Below, piece after piece: positions 53,068 to 63,041 of a stretch of DNA of 64,000 bases. Numbering within the stretch: position 1 is the first letter of the stretch; each line of letters starts with the position of its first letter. Under the pieces are notes generated by a model that was not told the DNA's origin, searched no databases, and saw nothing but the letters and a program-made list of their open reading frames with translations. Source of the stretch: Bradyrhizobium commune. GTDB lineage: Bacteria; Pseudomonadota; Alphaproteobacteria; Rhizobiales; Xanthobacteraceae. The stretch lies in NCBI RefSeq assembly GCF_015624505.1, contig NZ_CP061379.1:4154001-4218000 (forward strand), written 5' to 3'. The position numbers and the translations under genes are program-made.

Positions 53068-54487
53068 TTGTCAGAACCGTGCGACACGAGCGCTGTTGAG
53101 CTGCGCCGCCTGCTGGCGGCGCGGGAGATCTCGCCGGTCGAGCTGCTCGACTCCTGCCTGTCGCGCATTGCCAGCACCAATGCGGCCGTCAACGCCGTCG
53201 TCACGCTCGACGAGCCGCGCGCACGCATCGCCGCCAAGAACGCCGAGGCCGCGATCCTGCGCGGCGAGGATGGTGGTGCGCTGCACGGGCTCCCGGTCCT
53301 GATCAAGGATACGCAGGACACCGCCGGGATGCGCTCCACCTATGGCAGCCCGCTATTGCGCGACAATGTGCCGGTCGCCGACCAAGGCTCGGTTGCGCGT
53401 CTGCGCGCGGCCGGGGCCATCATCTTCGGCAAGACCAACACGCCGGAATGGGCGGCGGGCGGCAACACCCGCAATCCCGTGTTCGGCGCGACCGGCAATC
53501 CCTTCGATCCCATGCGCTCGGCGGCCGGCTCCTCCGGCGGCTCTGCGGTTGCGCTCGCCTGCGGCATGGCGCCGCTCGCCTCGGGCTCCGACACCGGCGG
53601 ATCCCTGCGCAATCCGGCAGGTTTCTCCGGCATCGTCGGCATGCGTCCCTCCTATGGCCTCGTGGCGAGCGAAAAGCGCGCCTTCGGCTGGTCCAATCTG
53701 TCGACCGACGGATCGATGGCGCGCGACGTCGCCGACACCGCGCTGATGCTGTCGGTGATGGCAAGCGATGATGCGCGCGATCCGCTCGCCTATACGCTGC
53801 CCGGCGAGCCCTTGCGCGGACGCGCCGACCGAGCAGGCCATCCGCCGCGTATTCCGCGATCGCGTGAAGAAACTCGCGCCGCTGTTCGCCGAATGCCGCG
53901 AGGCCACGCCCGACTGCACCGGCGCCGACGAGGCCTTTGCCGTGCTGCGCGCCGGCCTGTTCCTGGCGATGCACGGCAAGAACTACAAAGAGCGCCCCGA
54001 GATGCTCGGCCCCAATGTCCGCGCCAATGTCAGGGAAGGCCTGAGCTACACACTCGAAGACCACGGGCGCGCCGCCACGACGCAGACGCGGATCTATCGC
54101 GCCTACCAGACCTTCTTTGCAAGCTGCGACGTGCTGATCAGCCCGACTATCACGCTCAGTCCGCGGCCGTGGTCGGAGCTCTATCCCGCCGAGATCGACG
54201 GCGTGCCGACGAAATCCTATTTCCACTGGCTCGCGCTCGCCTATGCCGTGACGCTTCCCGGTCACCCCGCAATCAGCATTCCCCTCGGCCTCGACGAAGC
54301 CGGTCTGCCCTTCGGCCTCCAGATCGTCGGCCCGCGTGGCGGCGACGCCATTGTGCTCGCGGTCGCAGCAGCCATCGAGGCGGCGTTCGCGGGCGATCCG
54401 CAATTGTGCCGGCCGGTCCCCGACCTGGCGCGACTTGCGGCTGCGCCGCCGTTGTCGTCCGCGCCGGGCTTCCTCACCTGGGAATAG
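53068..54487 (+). pseudogene. Amidase-signature family gene disrupted by an internal deletion and frameshift
   Basis: The frame opens with TTG at 53068, eight bases after AAAGG. Residues 1-250 are a normal amidase N-terminal half with the Ser-cisSer-Lys triad: Lys in LPVLIKDTQDTAGM, serines in SAAGSSGGSAVALA and SGSDTGGSLRNPAGF. After YTLPGEPLR (about 53815) the matching C-terminal half continues in another frame (APTEQAIRRVFRDRVKKLAP to SSAPGFLTWE, stop at 54487). The roughly 20-25 residues normally between these segments are missing, so the lesion is an out-of-frame deletion, not a single-base error. The unshifted frame runs on to 54537 as nonsense. The gene is probably inactive. Confidence 0.82.
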
Positions 54488-54533
54488 GCCAAGCCGGCAG
54501 GACCGCCGGGTTGCCGGCAAATCGGAGATCAGC

Positions 54534-55754
54534 GTGACCGAATTGTCGACCCGCAAGACCAGCATTGTCGCCTTCGTCCTGCTCTATGTCGCCTACTGCA
54601 TCTCCTACGTCGACCGCGCGGCGATTTCGCTCGCGCTGGCGCAGATCGGCAAGGACTTCAATCTCCAGGCCTCCGATCTCGGCATCGTCATCAGCGCGTT
54701 CTTCCTTGGTTATGCCGCGATGCAGGTGCCGGGCGGATGGCTCTCGGACCGCTTCGGCTCGAAATATGTGGTGATCGTCACCATCGTGATGTGGTCGCTG
54801 TTCACGGCGTTCACGAGTGTCGCCTGGTCACTGACCTCGCTGATCGCGATCCGCTTCATCTTCGGCATCGCCGAGGGCGGCTTTCCGCCGGCGAGCATCC
54901 GCGCCATCGCCGAAGTGTTCAAGAAGGACAGCCGGCCGAAGATGTCGGCGCTGCTGTTGTCGTCGAACTATGCCGGCAGCATGATGGCGCCGCTGATCAT
55001 GGCGCCGCTGATCGTCTGGCTCGGCTGGCGCCACGCCTTCAACACGATCGGCATCGCCGGCATCGTGTTTGCGGTGATCTATTTCGTCTTCGTCCCGTAT
55101 CTCGGACGCACCGACGCAGCCGCGACGGCGGCGAAGGCGGAAAGCCGCACGCCGATGCGCGAGCTCATGAGAAATCCGCTGCTGTGGCAGCTGATGCTGG
55201 TGTGGTTCGGCCTCAGCTGCGTCAACAAGGGCCTGGATTCCTGGATGCCTCTCTATCTGCTCCAGCAGCGCGGGCTCGACCTCAAGACCGTCGGCGTCGT
55301 GGCGCCGATCCCGTTCGTGATGGCGACATTCGCGACCGCGATCGGCGGTTGGGTCATGACGACATACTTTGCCGAGCGCGAAAAATATCTACTGATCGGC
55401 AGCTCTGCGTTGACCGGCATCTTCCTCTACGCCATGTACAAGGCGGAGACGATCCCGGTTCTGATCGTCTACCAGTCGCTGGTCTACTTCTTCAAATCCT
55501 TCGTGCTGGCCTCGGTGATTGCGCTTCCGACCAAACTGCTCCGCGACGACCAGATCGGGTCGGGTGTCGGCATGGTCAATCTCGGTGGTCAGAGCGCGGG
55601 CTTCGTCGCACCGGCCATCATGGGCTTCATCGTGACCGGAACCGGATCGTTCGACACAGCCTTCGGCTTCCTGGTGGCCATGACCGCGCTGTCCGTCGTC
55701 GTCGCCGCGACCATCAACACGGCGCAGCCAAGGCTCGCGCCGAAGCCGGCCTGA
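54534..55754 (+). CDS. MFS transporter (anion:cation symporter/ACS-like)
   Basis: The GTG at 54534 follows GGAGA by five bases. The 406-residue carrier has 12 membrane segments. Motifs include CISYVDRAAISLALAQIGKD in the first segment, GWLSDRFGSKYVVI in loop 2-3 and FGIAEGGFPPASIRAIAEVF in segment 4-5, typical of the ACS branch that takes up organic anions such as hexuronates, phthalates or amino-acid derivatives. It lies between the broken amidase and an amino-acid oxidase gene, so a carboxylated amino-acid derivative is a reasonable guess for its substrate. Confidence 0.9.
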   Translation: MTELSTRKTSIVAFVLLYVAYCISYVDRAAISLALAQIGKDFNLQASDLGIVISAFFLGYAAMQVPGGWLSDRFGSKYVVIVTIVMWSLFTAFTSVAWSLTSLIAIRFIFGIAEGGFPPASIRAIAEVFKKDSRPKMSALLLSSNYAGSMMAPLIMAPLIVWLGWRHAFNTIGIAGIVFAVIYFVFVPYLGRTDAAATAAKAESRTPMRELMRNPLLWQLMLVWFGLSCVNKGLDSWMPLYLLQQRGLDLKTVGVVAPIPFVMATFATAIGGWVMTTYFAEREKYLLIGSSALTGIFLYAMYKAETIPVLIVYQSLVYFFKSFVLASVIALPTKLLRDDQIGSGVGMVNLGGQSAGFVAPAIMGFIVTGTGSFDTAFGFLVAMTALSVVVAATINTAQPRLAPKPA

Positions 55755-55770
55755 CAGGAGAGTTCTGCCA

Positions 55771-57003
55771 ATGCAAAGCGTAATCGTTCTCGGCGGCGGC
55801 ATGGTGGGCGTGGGCGCCGCGCTGCACCTCCAGAAGCGCGGCTGGACGGTCACACTGGTCGACCGCAGGGAGCCCGGCCGCGAGACCAGCTACGGCAATG
55901 CCGGGATGATCCAGGCCGAAGCGGTGCGGCCCTATCCGATGCCGCGCGACGTTGCCTCGCTCGTGAAGATCGCAACCGGCCGTACCAACGACGTGCGCTA
56001 CAACCTCTCGTCGCTTCATCGTCATGTGGAGCCCCTGCTCCGTTACTGGTGGCATTCGGCGCCGAAGCGGCATCGTGAAGCCAGCGAGGCCTGGGCGCGC
56101 CTGATCGCCTACGCGACGCCCGAGCACGACATCCTGATCCGCGAAGCCCATGCCGACAATCTGATCCGCCGCGCCGGCTATCGCGCGCTATATCGCCATC
56201 CCGCCGCATTGGACCTCTCGGTCAAGGCAGCGGAGGAAGACCACCGCGAATTCGGCGTGAATTTTCGCGTGCTCTCGGGCAGCGAGCTCACCAAGGCCGA
56301 GCCGATCCTGCGCAACGATCTGCCCGGCGCGATTCATTGGCTCGATACCTGGACCGTGTCCGATCCTGGCGGACTGGTGACGGCCTATGCCGAGCTGTTT
56401 CAGCGCCTCGGCGGCACGATCGTGCTCGGCGATGCCCAGACCTTGCAGGAAACTGCCAGTGGCTGGTCTGTCGACACGGACCAGGGGCGCATCGACGCCG
56501 CTGCGGCCGTCGTGACGCTCGGGCCGTGGTCGCCCGATCTCTTGCACAAATTCGGCTATCGCATTCCGCTGGTGCGCAAGCGCGGCTACCACATGCATTA
56601 CACCGGCGGGGCGACGCTCGACCTGCCGCTGGTCGACAAGGGCAGCGGCTACGCGATGGGGCCGATGGCCAAGGGCATCCGCATCACCACCGGCGCAGAA
56701 TTGACGGGACCGGACGCGCTGGCGACGCCGGTGCAGCTCGCAAGCGCCGAAGCCTCGGCCCGCGAGCTGATCGATCTCGGCAAGCGCGCCGAGCCGGAGC
56801 CGTGGTTCGGCACCCGCCCCTGCACACCCGACATGGTGCCGGTGCTCGGCCCTGCCCCGCGTCATCGCGGCCTCTGGATGAATTTCGGCCATGGCCACCA
56901 AGGCTTTACGCTCGGCCCCGCAACCGGACGCCTGCTCGCGGAGATGATGAGCGGCGAGACGCCGTCGATTGACCCCGCGCCATACCGACCTGAGCGGTTC
57001 TAG
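55771..57003 (+). CDS. FAD-dependent amino-acid oxidase/dehydrogenase (DAO/DadA-like)
   Basis: This 410-residue flavoprotein begins with the dinucleotide fold SVIVLGGGMVGVGAALHLQ and the DRREPGRETSYGNAGMIQ loop typical of D-amino-acid dehydrogenases. Later DAO motifs are GPWSPDLLHKFGYRIPLVRK and MNFGHGHQGFTLGPATGRL, which complete the FAD site. It would oxidise a D-amino acid or secondary amine to the 2-oxo acid. The gene is 16 bases after the MFS gene. Its stop shares CTAG with the stop of the convergent TPR gene. The enzyme's true substrate is unknown. Confidence 0.9.
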   Translation: MQSVIVLGGGMVGVGAALHLQKRGWTVTLVDRREPGRETSYGNAGMIQAEAVRPYPMPRDVASLVKIATGRTNDVRYNLSSLHRHVEPLLRYWWHSAPKRHREASEAWARLIAYATPEHDILIREAHADNLIRRAGYRALYRHPAALDLSVKAAEEDHREFGVNFRVLSGSELTKAEPILRNDLPGAIHWLDTWTVSDPGGLVTAYAELFQRLGGTIVLGDAQTLQETASGWSVDTDQGRIDAAAAVVTLGPWSPDLLHKFGYRIPLVRKRGYHMHYTGGATLDLPLVDKGSGYAMGPMAKGIRITTGAELTGPDALATPVQLASAEASARELIDLGKRAEPEPWFGTRPCTPDMVPVLGPAPRHRGLWMNFGHGHQGFTLGPATGRLLAEMMSGETPSIDPAPYRPERF

Positions 57004-59084
57004 CCCTCGTCTTTCGCGGCGAGGATCGCAAGCGCGGCCGACAGCCGCATCAGCGGATCGTCCCATTGGCGCGGCTTAAGCTGACGGAACAGCCGCATGG
57101 TCGGATACCACGGGCTGTCCTCGCGATCGCGCAGCCAGCGCCAGTCGAGCGCGTATGGCGTGAGCATCCACACCGGACGGCCGAGCGCGCCGGCCAGATG
57201 CGCGACCGACGTATCGACGGCGATGACGAGATCGAGCGCCGCGACCGCAGCCGCCGTATCGGCAAAACTGCCGAGCGCCGGCGCAAGATCAATGACGTCG
57301 TCGCCCAATGCTGCGAGCACGTCGCCGTCCTCCGGGCGCGGCTCCTTTTGCAGGCTGTACAGCTGCACGCCCGGCATCACCAAACGCGGCAGCACGGCCG
57401 CAGCCGACAGCGACCGCTGGCGATCACCCTTGTGCCTGGGATTGCCGGCCCAGACCACGCCGACCTTGAGCCGTGTCTCGCGACCGAGCGCGGCACGCCA
57501 GCGCGAGAGTTTCTCCCGATCCGGATGCAGATACGGAACGTCCGCGGGCAGATTGTCGAGCGTGGTGCCAAAAATGCGCGGCAGGCTCATCAGCGGCACT
57601 TGCAGGTCGAACGCCGGCAAGACCTCACCGCGCGCGATCACGGTCACATCGGTCAGCTGTCGCAGCAGTTCCTCAAGCGCGGGCTGCACTTGCAGGATGA
57701 TCCTCCCGCCCAACGCTGTTACCATCGGCAGATAGCGAACGAAATGCAGGGCATCGCCGAGGCCGTATTCGGCGAACACCAGCAATGTGCGGCCCTCGAG
57801 CGGCTCGCCCTGCCATTCCGGCCCGCTGAAGGTCGGATCGCCATCCGACAGAATCTTGCATTTGCGACGCCATCGATAGGCTTCGAACCCGTTGGCAAAA
57901 TCGCCGTTCATCAGCAGGAAATGCGCATGGTTGTATTGCGCAAGCGGCTGCTCCGGATCGAGCGCGACCGCGCGATGCGATACTTCGAGCGCCTCGTCGA
58001 TCTCGCCGGCATTGCGCAGCGCGACCGCGAGATTGGCGTGGCCCTTGGCATAGGACGGGTCGACTGCGACCGCGCAGCGATGCGCGGCCACCGCCTCCGT
58101 GACGTGTTCCTGCTTCTCGAAGATGATGCCGAGATTGGTCCAGGCCGGCGCGTGATCGGGCTTGAGAAGCAGCGCGTGCTCGCAGGCCGCAACGGCGTCG
58201 TCGAGTTGGCCGAGATCGGAGAGAGAGGCGCCGAGATTGGTGGCGATCATGTGATCGGCCGGATCGAGCGCGAAGGTTCGCCGGTAGATCGCGGCGGCCT
58301 CATGCAGATGGCGGGCTTCGTGCAGGACCAGGCCAAGCAGACGGAGCGCCGCGATATTGTCGGGCGCAAGCGCGATGGCGCGGCGGTAATGGACGATGGC
58401 GTCTTCGAGCAATCCTTGCCGATAGAGCACGCCACCGAGATTGCACAGCAATCCGTGGTCATCCGGATCGATACCGAGGCCGCGACGATAGGCAGAAACG
58501 GCCTCGCCGAGCCTGTCTTGGTCCGCCAGGACATTGCCGAGATTGAGCCAGACGCCGCGATAGATCGGTTCACGCGCGATCACGGCGCGATAGGCGTCCT
58601 CCGCTTCGGCCAACCGTCCCTGCTCTGCGAGCACTATAGCGAGATTGAAACATGCCCGCGTCAGCTGTGCATCGAGCGCGATGGCGCGGCGGTAGGCATT
58701 CTCGGCTTCGTCGAAGCGCGAGAGCTCGCCCAGTGCCACACCGAGCTTGTTGTGCACGCCGGCATCGTCCGGCCGTCGGCGCAGTGCGCGCTGGAATGCC
58801 GCTGCCGCGCCCTCGTGCTCGCCCTTCACCGCGAGTGCGTCGCCGAGCGTCACCAGCGCCGGCGGATGGCCGGGATCTATGTCGAAGACACGGTTGAGCA
58901 GCGCGGCGCCGTCGGCCGCGCGGTCGGTGACGAAGGCGGCCACCGCAGCCAGATGCAGCGCCGGCACATGATGCGGCTCGGCTTTCAGCACCTCTGCACA
59001 GAGCGCGTCCGCCTGGTCCGGCCGTCCTGCCGCAAAATGCTCCGCCGCCTCCTGCACAATCCGATTGAGAGCCGCATTGCCCAC
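57000..59084 (-). CDS. TPR-repeat protein with C-terminal glycosyltransferase-like domain
   Basis: Residues 1 to about 430 are about a dozen 34-residue TPR units (for example CFNLAIVLAEQGRLAEAEDA and VWLNLGNVLADQDRLGEAVS). Residues about 470-694 form a GT-B-like domain similar to heptosyltransferase/OGT-type enzymes (VFAEYGLGDALHFVRYLPMV, KVGVVWAGNPRHKGDRQRSL, LDLVIAVDTSVAHLAGALG, VWMLTPYALDWRWL). Such proteins may glycosylate other proteins, but the sugar and target are unknown. The start is taken as the GTG at 59084. The longer open frame reaches to 59471 only by running antisense through the neighbouring regulator gene. Confidence 0.82.
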   Translation of the reverse strand: MGNAALNRIVQEAAEHFAAGRPDQADALCAEVLKAEPHHVPALHLAAVAAFVTDRAADGAALLNRVFDIDPGHPPALVTLGDALAVKGEHEGAAAAFQRALRRRPDDAGVHNKLGVALGELSRFDEAENAYRRAIALDAQLTRACFNLAIVLAEQGRLAEAEDAYRAVIAREPIYRGVWLNLGNVLADQDRLGEAVSAYRRGLGIDPDDHGLLCNLGGVLYRQGLLEDAIVHYRRAIALAPDNIAALRLLGLVLHEARHLHEAAAIYRRTFALDPADHMIATNLGASLSDLGQLDDAVAACEHALLLKPDHAPAWTNLGIIFEKQEHVTEAVAAHRCAVAVDPSYAKGHANLAVALRNAGEIDEALEVSHRAVALDPEQPLAQYNHAHFLLMNGDFANGFEAYRWRRKCKILSDGDPTFSGPEWQGEPLEGRTLLVFAEYGLGDALHFVRYLPMVTALGGRIILQVQPALEELLRQLTDVTVIARGEVLPAFDLQVPLMSLPRIFGTTLDNLPADVPYLHPDREKLSRWRAALGRETRLKVGVVWAGNPRHKGDRQRSLSAAAVLPRLVMPGVQLYSLQKEPRPEDGDVLAALGDDVIDLAPALGSFADTAAAVAALDLVIAVDTSVAHLAGALGRPVWMLTPYALDWRWLRDREDSPWYPTMRLFRQLKPRQWDDPLMRLSAALAILAAKDEG

Positions 59085-59145
59085 GATATCGCCCGCCCCT
59101 TCGACGTCAGAGATGCGGGTTAAACGGGCGAGGCCGTCAATTCCG

Positions 59146-59979
59146 TCAGTCGTTATGCTTGGCCAGCACGTCCCTGATGCGCGCGGCATCCACAGGCGTG
59201 GCCGGATTGTAGACGACCATGCCGAGATCGGGCCGACCATCGACGGCAAAGGCCGAATATTCGAACGCGATCGGGCCCAGCACGGGATGGCGCAGATGCT
59301 TGACGCCTTCACCGTAACTGCGGACGTCATTGTCGGCCCAGAGCCGCGCGAAGTCGGGACTGAGCCGGCACATCTCGTCGACGAAATCGGCGACATGCGA
59401 GACCGCCCCTGCCCGGGCCGCATCCGCCCGGAAAGCAGCGACCACGAAGCGGGCCACGCTCTCCCAATCATATTGCGCGGCGCGTACCCGCGGCTCCGAG
59501 AAGATCAGGCGGAGGATGTTGCGCTGCACGGGCGCCAGCTTTGAATAGTCGGTCAGCACGATCGTCGCCGCACGATTCCAGGCGACGACATCCCAGGTCA
59601 TCGTCCTGATGATGGAGGGACTCGTTTCCAACGCGTCGAGCACGCGCTGAAGTCGCGGCGAGACGCCTTCGCTTGCCTGGTAGCGCACCTCGGGCGGACG
59701 GCCGAGGCCGATCAGGAACAGGTGCTCGCGCTCGACATCGGTCAGCATCAGCGCGCGGGCGATGCGGTCGAGCACGTCGGCCGAAGGTGCGCCGCCGCGG
59801 CCCTGCTCCAGCCACGTGTACCAGGTCGGGCTGATATTGGCGCGCTGCGCCACCTCCTCGCGCCGCAGCCCCGGGGTGCGCCGGCGGCTGCCGCCAAAGC
59901 CGAACGCCGCCGCATCGAGCCGGATGCGGCGATCCCTGAGATAGGTCCCGAGCAGGTTCTCGTTGGCGGTCTCGCTCAT
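59146..59979 (-). CDS. MmyB-like helix-turn-helix transcriptional regulator
   Basis: Residues about 8-75 are an XRE helix-turn-helix ([60 protein letters not shown]). The rest is an MmyB-like ligand-binding domain ([40 protein letters not shown]). Proteins of this type commonly repress a divergently transcribed short-chain dehydrogenase or epimerase gene. That is the arrangement here: the SDR gene starts 91 bases away across a perfect palindrome. The ligand is unknown. Confidence 0.93.
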   Translation of the reverse strand: MSETANENLLGTYLRDRRIRLDAAAFGFGGSRRRTPGLRREEVAQRANISPTWYTWLEQGRGGAPSADVLDRIARALMLTDVEREHLFLIGLGRPPEVRYQASEGVSPRLQRVLDALETSPSIIRTMTWDVVAWNRAATIVLTDYSKLAPVQRNILRLIFSEPRVRAAQYDWESVARFVVAAFRADAARAGAVSHVADFVDEMCRLSPDFARLWADNDVRSYGEGVKHLRHPVLGPIAFEYSAFAVDGRPDLGMVVYNPATPVDAARIRDVLAKHND

Positions 59980-59988
59980 CCTGTTAGC

Positions 59989-60006
59989 TATTATCCCCTG
60001 ATAATA
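59989..60006. promoter_or_regulatory. Perfect palindrome, probable operator of the MmyB-like regulator
   Basis: TATTATC and GATAATA flank CCCT. A further half-site GATAATC follows around 60022. The site lies between the divergent regulator and SDR starts, ten bases from the regulator ATG, so binding would block both genes. Confidence 0.55.
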
Positions 60007-60069
60007 TCACTACTTTACCCGGATAATCCTAGCGCAGATGCTCGTCTCCACCAACTCTGGAGATTGCTC

Positions 60070-60948
60070 ATGCGTGTATTCGTCACTGGCGCCACCGGCT
60101 TCGTCGGCTCCGCCGTCGTTGCCGACCTGATCGCTGCCGGCCACAGCGTGCTCGGCCTCGCCCGCTCCGATGCAGGCGCCGCATCGCTTGCTGCGATGGG
60201 CGCCGAGGTCCATCGCGGCTCGCTGGAGGACCATGCCTCCTTGCGCAGCGGCGCGGCCGGCTCCGACGGCGTGCTGCATCTCGGCTTCAACCACGACTTC
60301 TCGAAATTCTTGGACAATTGCGAGCTCGACCGCCGCGCGATCCTCGCGCTCGGCGAGGAGCTGAAGGGCACCGAGCGCCCTCTCATCGTCACCTCGGGCG
60401 TCGCATTGCTCGCGCCCGGCCGCCTCGCGACCGAGGACGATGCGTCGGCGCACCGCTTTCCGCGCGTCTCGGAATCAACCGCGCTGTCGCTGGAGGGCGT
60501 CCGCTCCGCCGTGGTTCGTCTGCCCCCGACGACCCATGGTGAAGGTGACCACGGTTTTGTACCGATCCTAATCAACCTCGCGCGCCAGAAAGGCGTGGCA
60601 GCCTATATCGGCGACGGGATGAACCGTTGGCCAGCCGGGCATCGCTTCGACGCGGCGCGGGTCTATCGGCTCGCTCTGGAGCAAGGCGCAACCGCCAAGC
60701 GCTATCACGCGATCGCCGAGGAAGGCATTCCGTTCAAGGCGATTGCGGAGGTGATCGGCAAGAGGCTCGGCGTGCCCGTGGTCTCGAAGTCGGCCGAGGA
60801 AGCGGCCGAGCATTTCGGCTGGTTCGCGCAATTCGCCGGCATCGACGTCCCGACCTCGAGCGCGAAGACGCGCGCTTTGCTCGGCTGGGCGCCGAAAGAG
60901 AAGGGGCTGATCGAGGATCTCGACCAGCCCTATTACTTCAAGGCCTGA
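60070..60948 (+). CDS. NAD(P)-dependent SDR/epimerase-family oxidoreductase
   Basis: The ATG at 60070 starts the protein directly at its Rossmann motif ([20 protein letters not shown]), so the longer frame from 59722 is rejected. The 292-residue product has the extended-SDR order with a [20 protein letters not shown] loop, the [11 protein letters not shown] strand where the catalytic Ser normally lies, and the C-terminal substrate part [20 protein letters not shown]. It lacks a clear YxxxK dyad, as do atypical NmrA-like members, so it may reduce an enone/aldehyde or only bind NADP. It is divergent from its probable regulator and convergent with dctA. Confidence 0.88.
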   Translation: MRVFVTGATGFVGSAVVADLIAAGHSVLGLARSDAGAASLAAMGAEVHRGSLEDHASLRSGAAGSDGVLHLGFNHDFSKFLDNCELDRRAILALGEELKGTERPLIVTSGVALLAPGRLATEDDASAHRFPRVSESTALSLEGVRSAVVRLPPTTHGEGDHGFVPILINLARQKGVAAYIGDGMNRWPAGHRFDAARVYRLALEQGATAKRYHAIAEEGIPFKAIAEVIGKRLGVPVVSKSAEEAAEHFGWFAQFAGIDVPTSSAKTRALLGWAPKEKGLIEDLDQPYYFKA

Positions 60949-60981
60949 CGGCGCGTTGCGCCGCTGAACACAGCTAGCAGA

Positions 60982-62316
60982 TCAGTCCGTCGTGACGGCG
61001 GTTTCCATGTCGGTCGGATCGATCCGCTGGCTCAGCCGCGCGGTGAGCTTATCGCGATCAAGCTCGCCCTCCCACCAAGCGACGATCACGCAGGCCACGC
61101 CGTTGCCGCACAGATTGGTCAGCGCGCGGCACTCGCTCATGAACTTGTCGATGCCGAGCACGATCGCCATGCCCGGCACGAGGCGCGGATCGACCACGGC
61201 GAGCGTTGCCGCGAGCGTGATGAAGCCCGCACCGGTGATGCCGGAGGCGCCCTTCGAGGTCAGCATCGCCACGACCAGGATCGTGAGCTGCTGGCCGAAG
61301 GTGAGATCGAACCCGAGCGCCTGGGCGATGAACAACGTCGCCAGCGTCATGTAGATGTTGGTGCCGTCGAGATTGAACGAATAGCCCGTGGGCACCACGA
61401 GGCCGACCACCGACTTCGAGCAGCCGAGCCGTTCCAGCTTCTCCATCAAGGACGGCAGCGCGCTTTCGGACGACGAGGTGCCGAGCACGATCAGCAGTTC
61501 GTCCTTGATGTAGGCCAGGAACTTGAAGATCGAGAAGCCTGCGAACCGCGCGATGATACCGAGCACGATGAACACGAACAGCGCGGCGGTCAGGTAGAAC
61601 GTGGCAATCAGGCCCATCAGATTGAGGATCGCGCCTGTGCCGAACTTGCCGATGGTGAAGGCCATCGCGCCGAACGCACCGAGCGGCGCGGCGCGCATCA
61701 CGATGGAGATGACGCCGAACACGGCGTGCGCGGCATCGTCGATGAAGCCGCGGATCACATGGCCGCGTTCGCCGAGGCCCATGATGGCGAAGCCGAACAG
61801 CACCGAGAACAGCAGCACCTGGAGGATCTCGCCCTGCGCGAAGGCGCCGACCACGGTGTCGGGAATGATGTGCAGGATGAAGTCGACCGACTTCTGCGCT
61901 TCCGCCTGCTTGGCGAAATTGGCAACCGCATTCGCGTTCGCGGCCGCACTGCCGAAGCCTGCGCCCGGCTTGATGACGTTGCCGACGATCAGACCGATGA
62001 TGAGTGCGAAAGTGGAGACGATCTCGAAATAGACCAGCGCCTTGACGCCGATGCGCCCGACCTTCTTTGCGTCCTGGATATGGGCGATGCCGGAAACCAC
62101 GGTGCAGAAGATGATCGGCGCGATCACCATCTTGATCAGCTTGATGAAGCCGTCGCCGAGTGCCTTGATCCAGTCGTTTGTCGCAAGCGACGGCCAGAGC
62201 CAGCCGACGATGGCGCCGAGCACGATGGCGATCAGAACCTGAACATAGAGAATCTTGTACCACGGCTTGGCCGCGCTCGGTGCGGCCGGCGCGCCGGCCA
62301 TCGTTGTCGTTGTCAT
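60982..62316 (-). CDS. dctA: C4-dicarboxylate:cation symporter DctA
   Basis: DctA imports succinate, fumarate and malate, the carbon supply of rhizobia in root nodules. The 444-residue protein has eight membrane segments with two re-entrant loops. The serine-rich hairpin is seen in [20 protein letters not shown], the cation and substrate site in [18 protein letters not shown], and the end in [20 protein letters not shown]. The start has a strong GGGGGGAG ribosome site seven bases upstream. The DctBD two-component genes that often lie beside dctA are not in the window. Confidence 0.95.
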   Translation of the reverse strand: MTTTTMAGAPAAPSAAKPWYKILYVQVLIAIVLGAIVGWLWPSLATNDWIKALGDGFIKLIKMVIAPIIFCTVVSGIAHIQDAKKVGRIGVKALVYFEIVSTFALIIGLIVGNVIKPGAGFGSAAANANAVANFAKQAEAQKSVDFILHIIPDTVVGAFAQGEILQVLLFSVLFGFAIMGLGERGHVIRGFIDDAAHAVFGVISIVMRAAPLGAFGAMAFTIGKFGTGAILNLMGLIATFYLTAALFVFIVLGIIARFAGFSIFKFLAYIKDELLIVLGTSSSESALPSLMEKLERLGCSKSVVGLVVPTGYSFNLDGTNIYMTLATLFIAQALGFDLTFGQQLTILVVAMLTSKGASGITGAGFITLAATLAVVDPRLVPGMAIVLGIDKFMSECRALTNLCGNGVACVIVAWWEGELDRDKLTARLSQRIDPTDMETAVTTD

Positions 62317-62340
62317 TGTTTTACTCCCCCCTCAAAACTC

Positions 62341-62371
62341 AGAGCCAGCCAAGATCAACTTGGCCGGCTCT
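62341..62371 (-). terminator. Stem-loop terminator after bioY
   Basis: AGAGCCAGCCAAG and CTTGGCCGGCTCT pair with one mismatch around ATCAA. On the minus strand the hairpin is followed by GAGTTTT, so it ends bioY transcription just before the dctA ribosome site. Confidence 0.6.
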
Positions 62372-62400
62372 GTCAATTGGAACATTCCGTATGGTGAAAT

Positions 62401-63006
62401 CTAGCCGCGGCGGTCGACGATCCGGCGCGCCGCCGGCATCAGCGCAGCACCCAGCGCGTTCTTGACCAGCGATGCCGCAATGAACGGCGCGACGCCGACC
62501 TGCCAGGCCTTGGCGGCGCCAAGGCCGAGCGCCAGCCAGCCGAACCCGCCCACGAAAATGACGACATGGCCGACCGCCATTGCGGCGAACAGCAGGACCA
62601 CGCTGCGATCCCAGCCGCGCTCGGCGAGCCAGCCGGTGACGAAGGCGGCTGCGACGAAGCCGTAGAGATAGCCGGCAGTCGGGCCGACCAGCGGCGCAAG
62701 TCCGCCGACCGGACCAGCAAACACCGGAAGCCCCATCGCGCCCTCGGCGAGATAGGCGATCATGGTTGCGCTGCCAAGGCGCCAGCCATAGGCCGCGCCG
62801 ATCATCAGGACGACCAGGCTCTGCAACGTCATGGGCACGTAAGGCAGCGGCAGGTTCACCTTGGCCGACAGCGCCATCAGCGCACTGCCGAGCGCAACCA
62901 GGACGACGGCGCGCAAGTGCCCTACGGCTTCACCCGGCCGGGTCGGCCACATCACTGCGGCAAGAGGAGAATGCGTGGCTGCGGACTGGACGGTTCGGTC
63001 AGACAA
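62401..63006 (-). CDS. bioY: Biotin transporter subunit BioY
   Basis: BioY is the biotin-binding S component of an ECF transporter. The 201-residue protein has six membrane segments and the family segments SAKVNLPLPYVPMTLQSLVV, GPVGGLAPLVGPTAGYLYGF and GVAPFIAASLVKNALGA. The frame opens with TTG seven bases after GGAG; the first ATG would remove 18 residues. bioM and bioN, which code for the energising partners, are absent here, so it works alone, or with a shared module encoded elsewhere. It may form a message separate from dctA because a terminator lies between. Confidence 0.93.
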   Translation of the reverse strand: MSDRTVQSAATHSPLAAVMWPTRPGEAVGHLRAVVLVALGSALMALSAKVNLPLPYVPMTLQSLVVLMIGAAYGWRLGSATMIAYLAEGAMGLPVFAGPVGGLAPLVGPTAGYLYGFVAAAFVTGWLAERGWDRSVVLLFAAMAVGHVVIFVGGFGWLALGLGAAKAWQVGVAPFIAASLVKNALGAALMPAARRIVDRRG

Positions 63007-63041
63007 AGTTGAACTCCGGAAGGCTGTTCGAAAACTGGCGG

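Noticed and set aside
57066..59123. 685-residue plus-strand frame opposite the TPR protein
   Set aside because: Shadow of the repeated TPR codons, with no family similarity or ribosome site.
59085..59471. Upstream extension of the TPR protein to 59471
   Set aside because: The added sequence is antisense to the MmyB-like regulator and has no TPR character.
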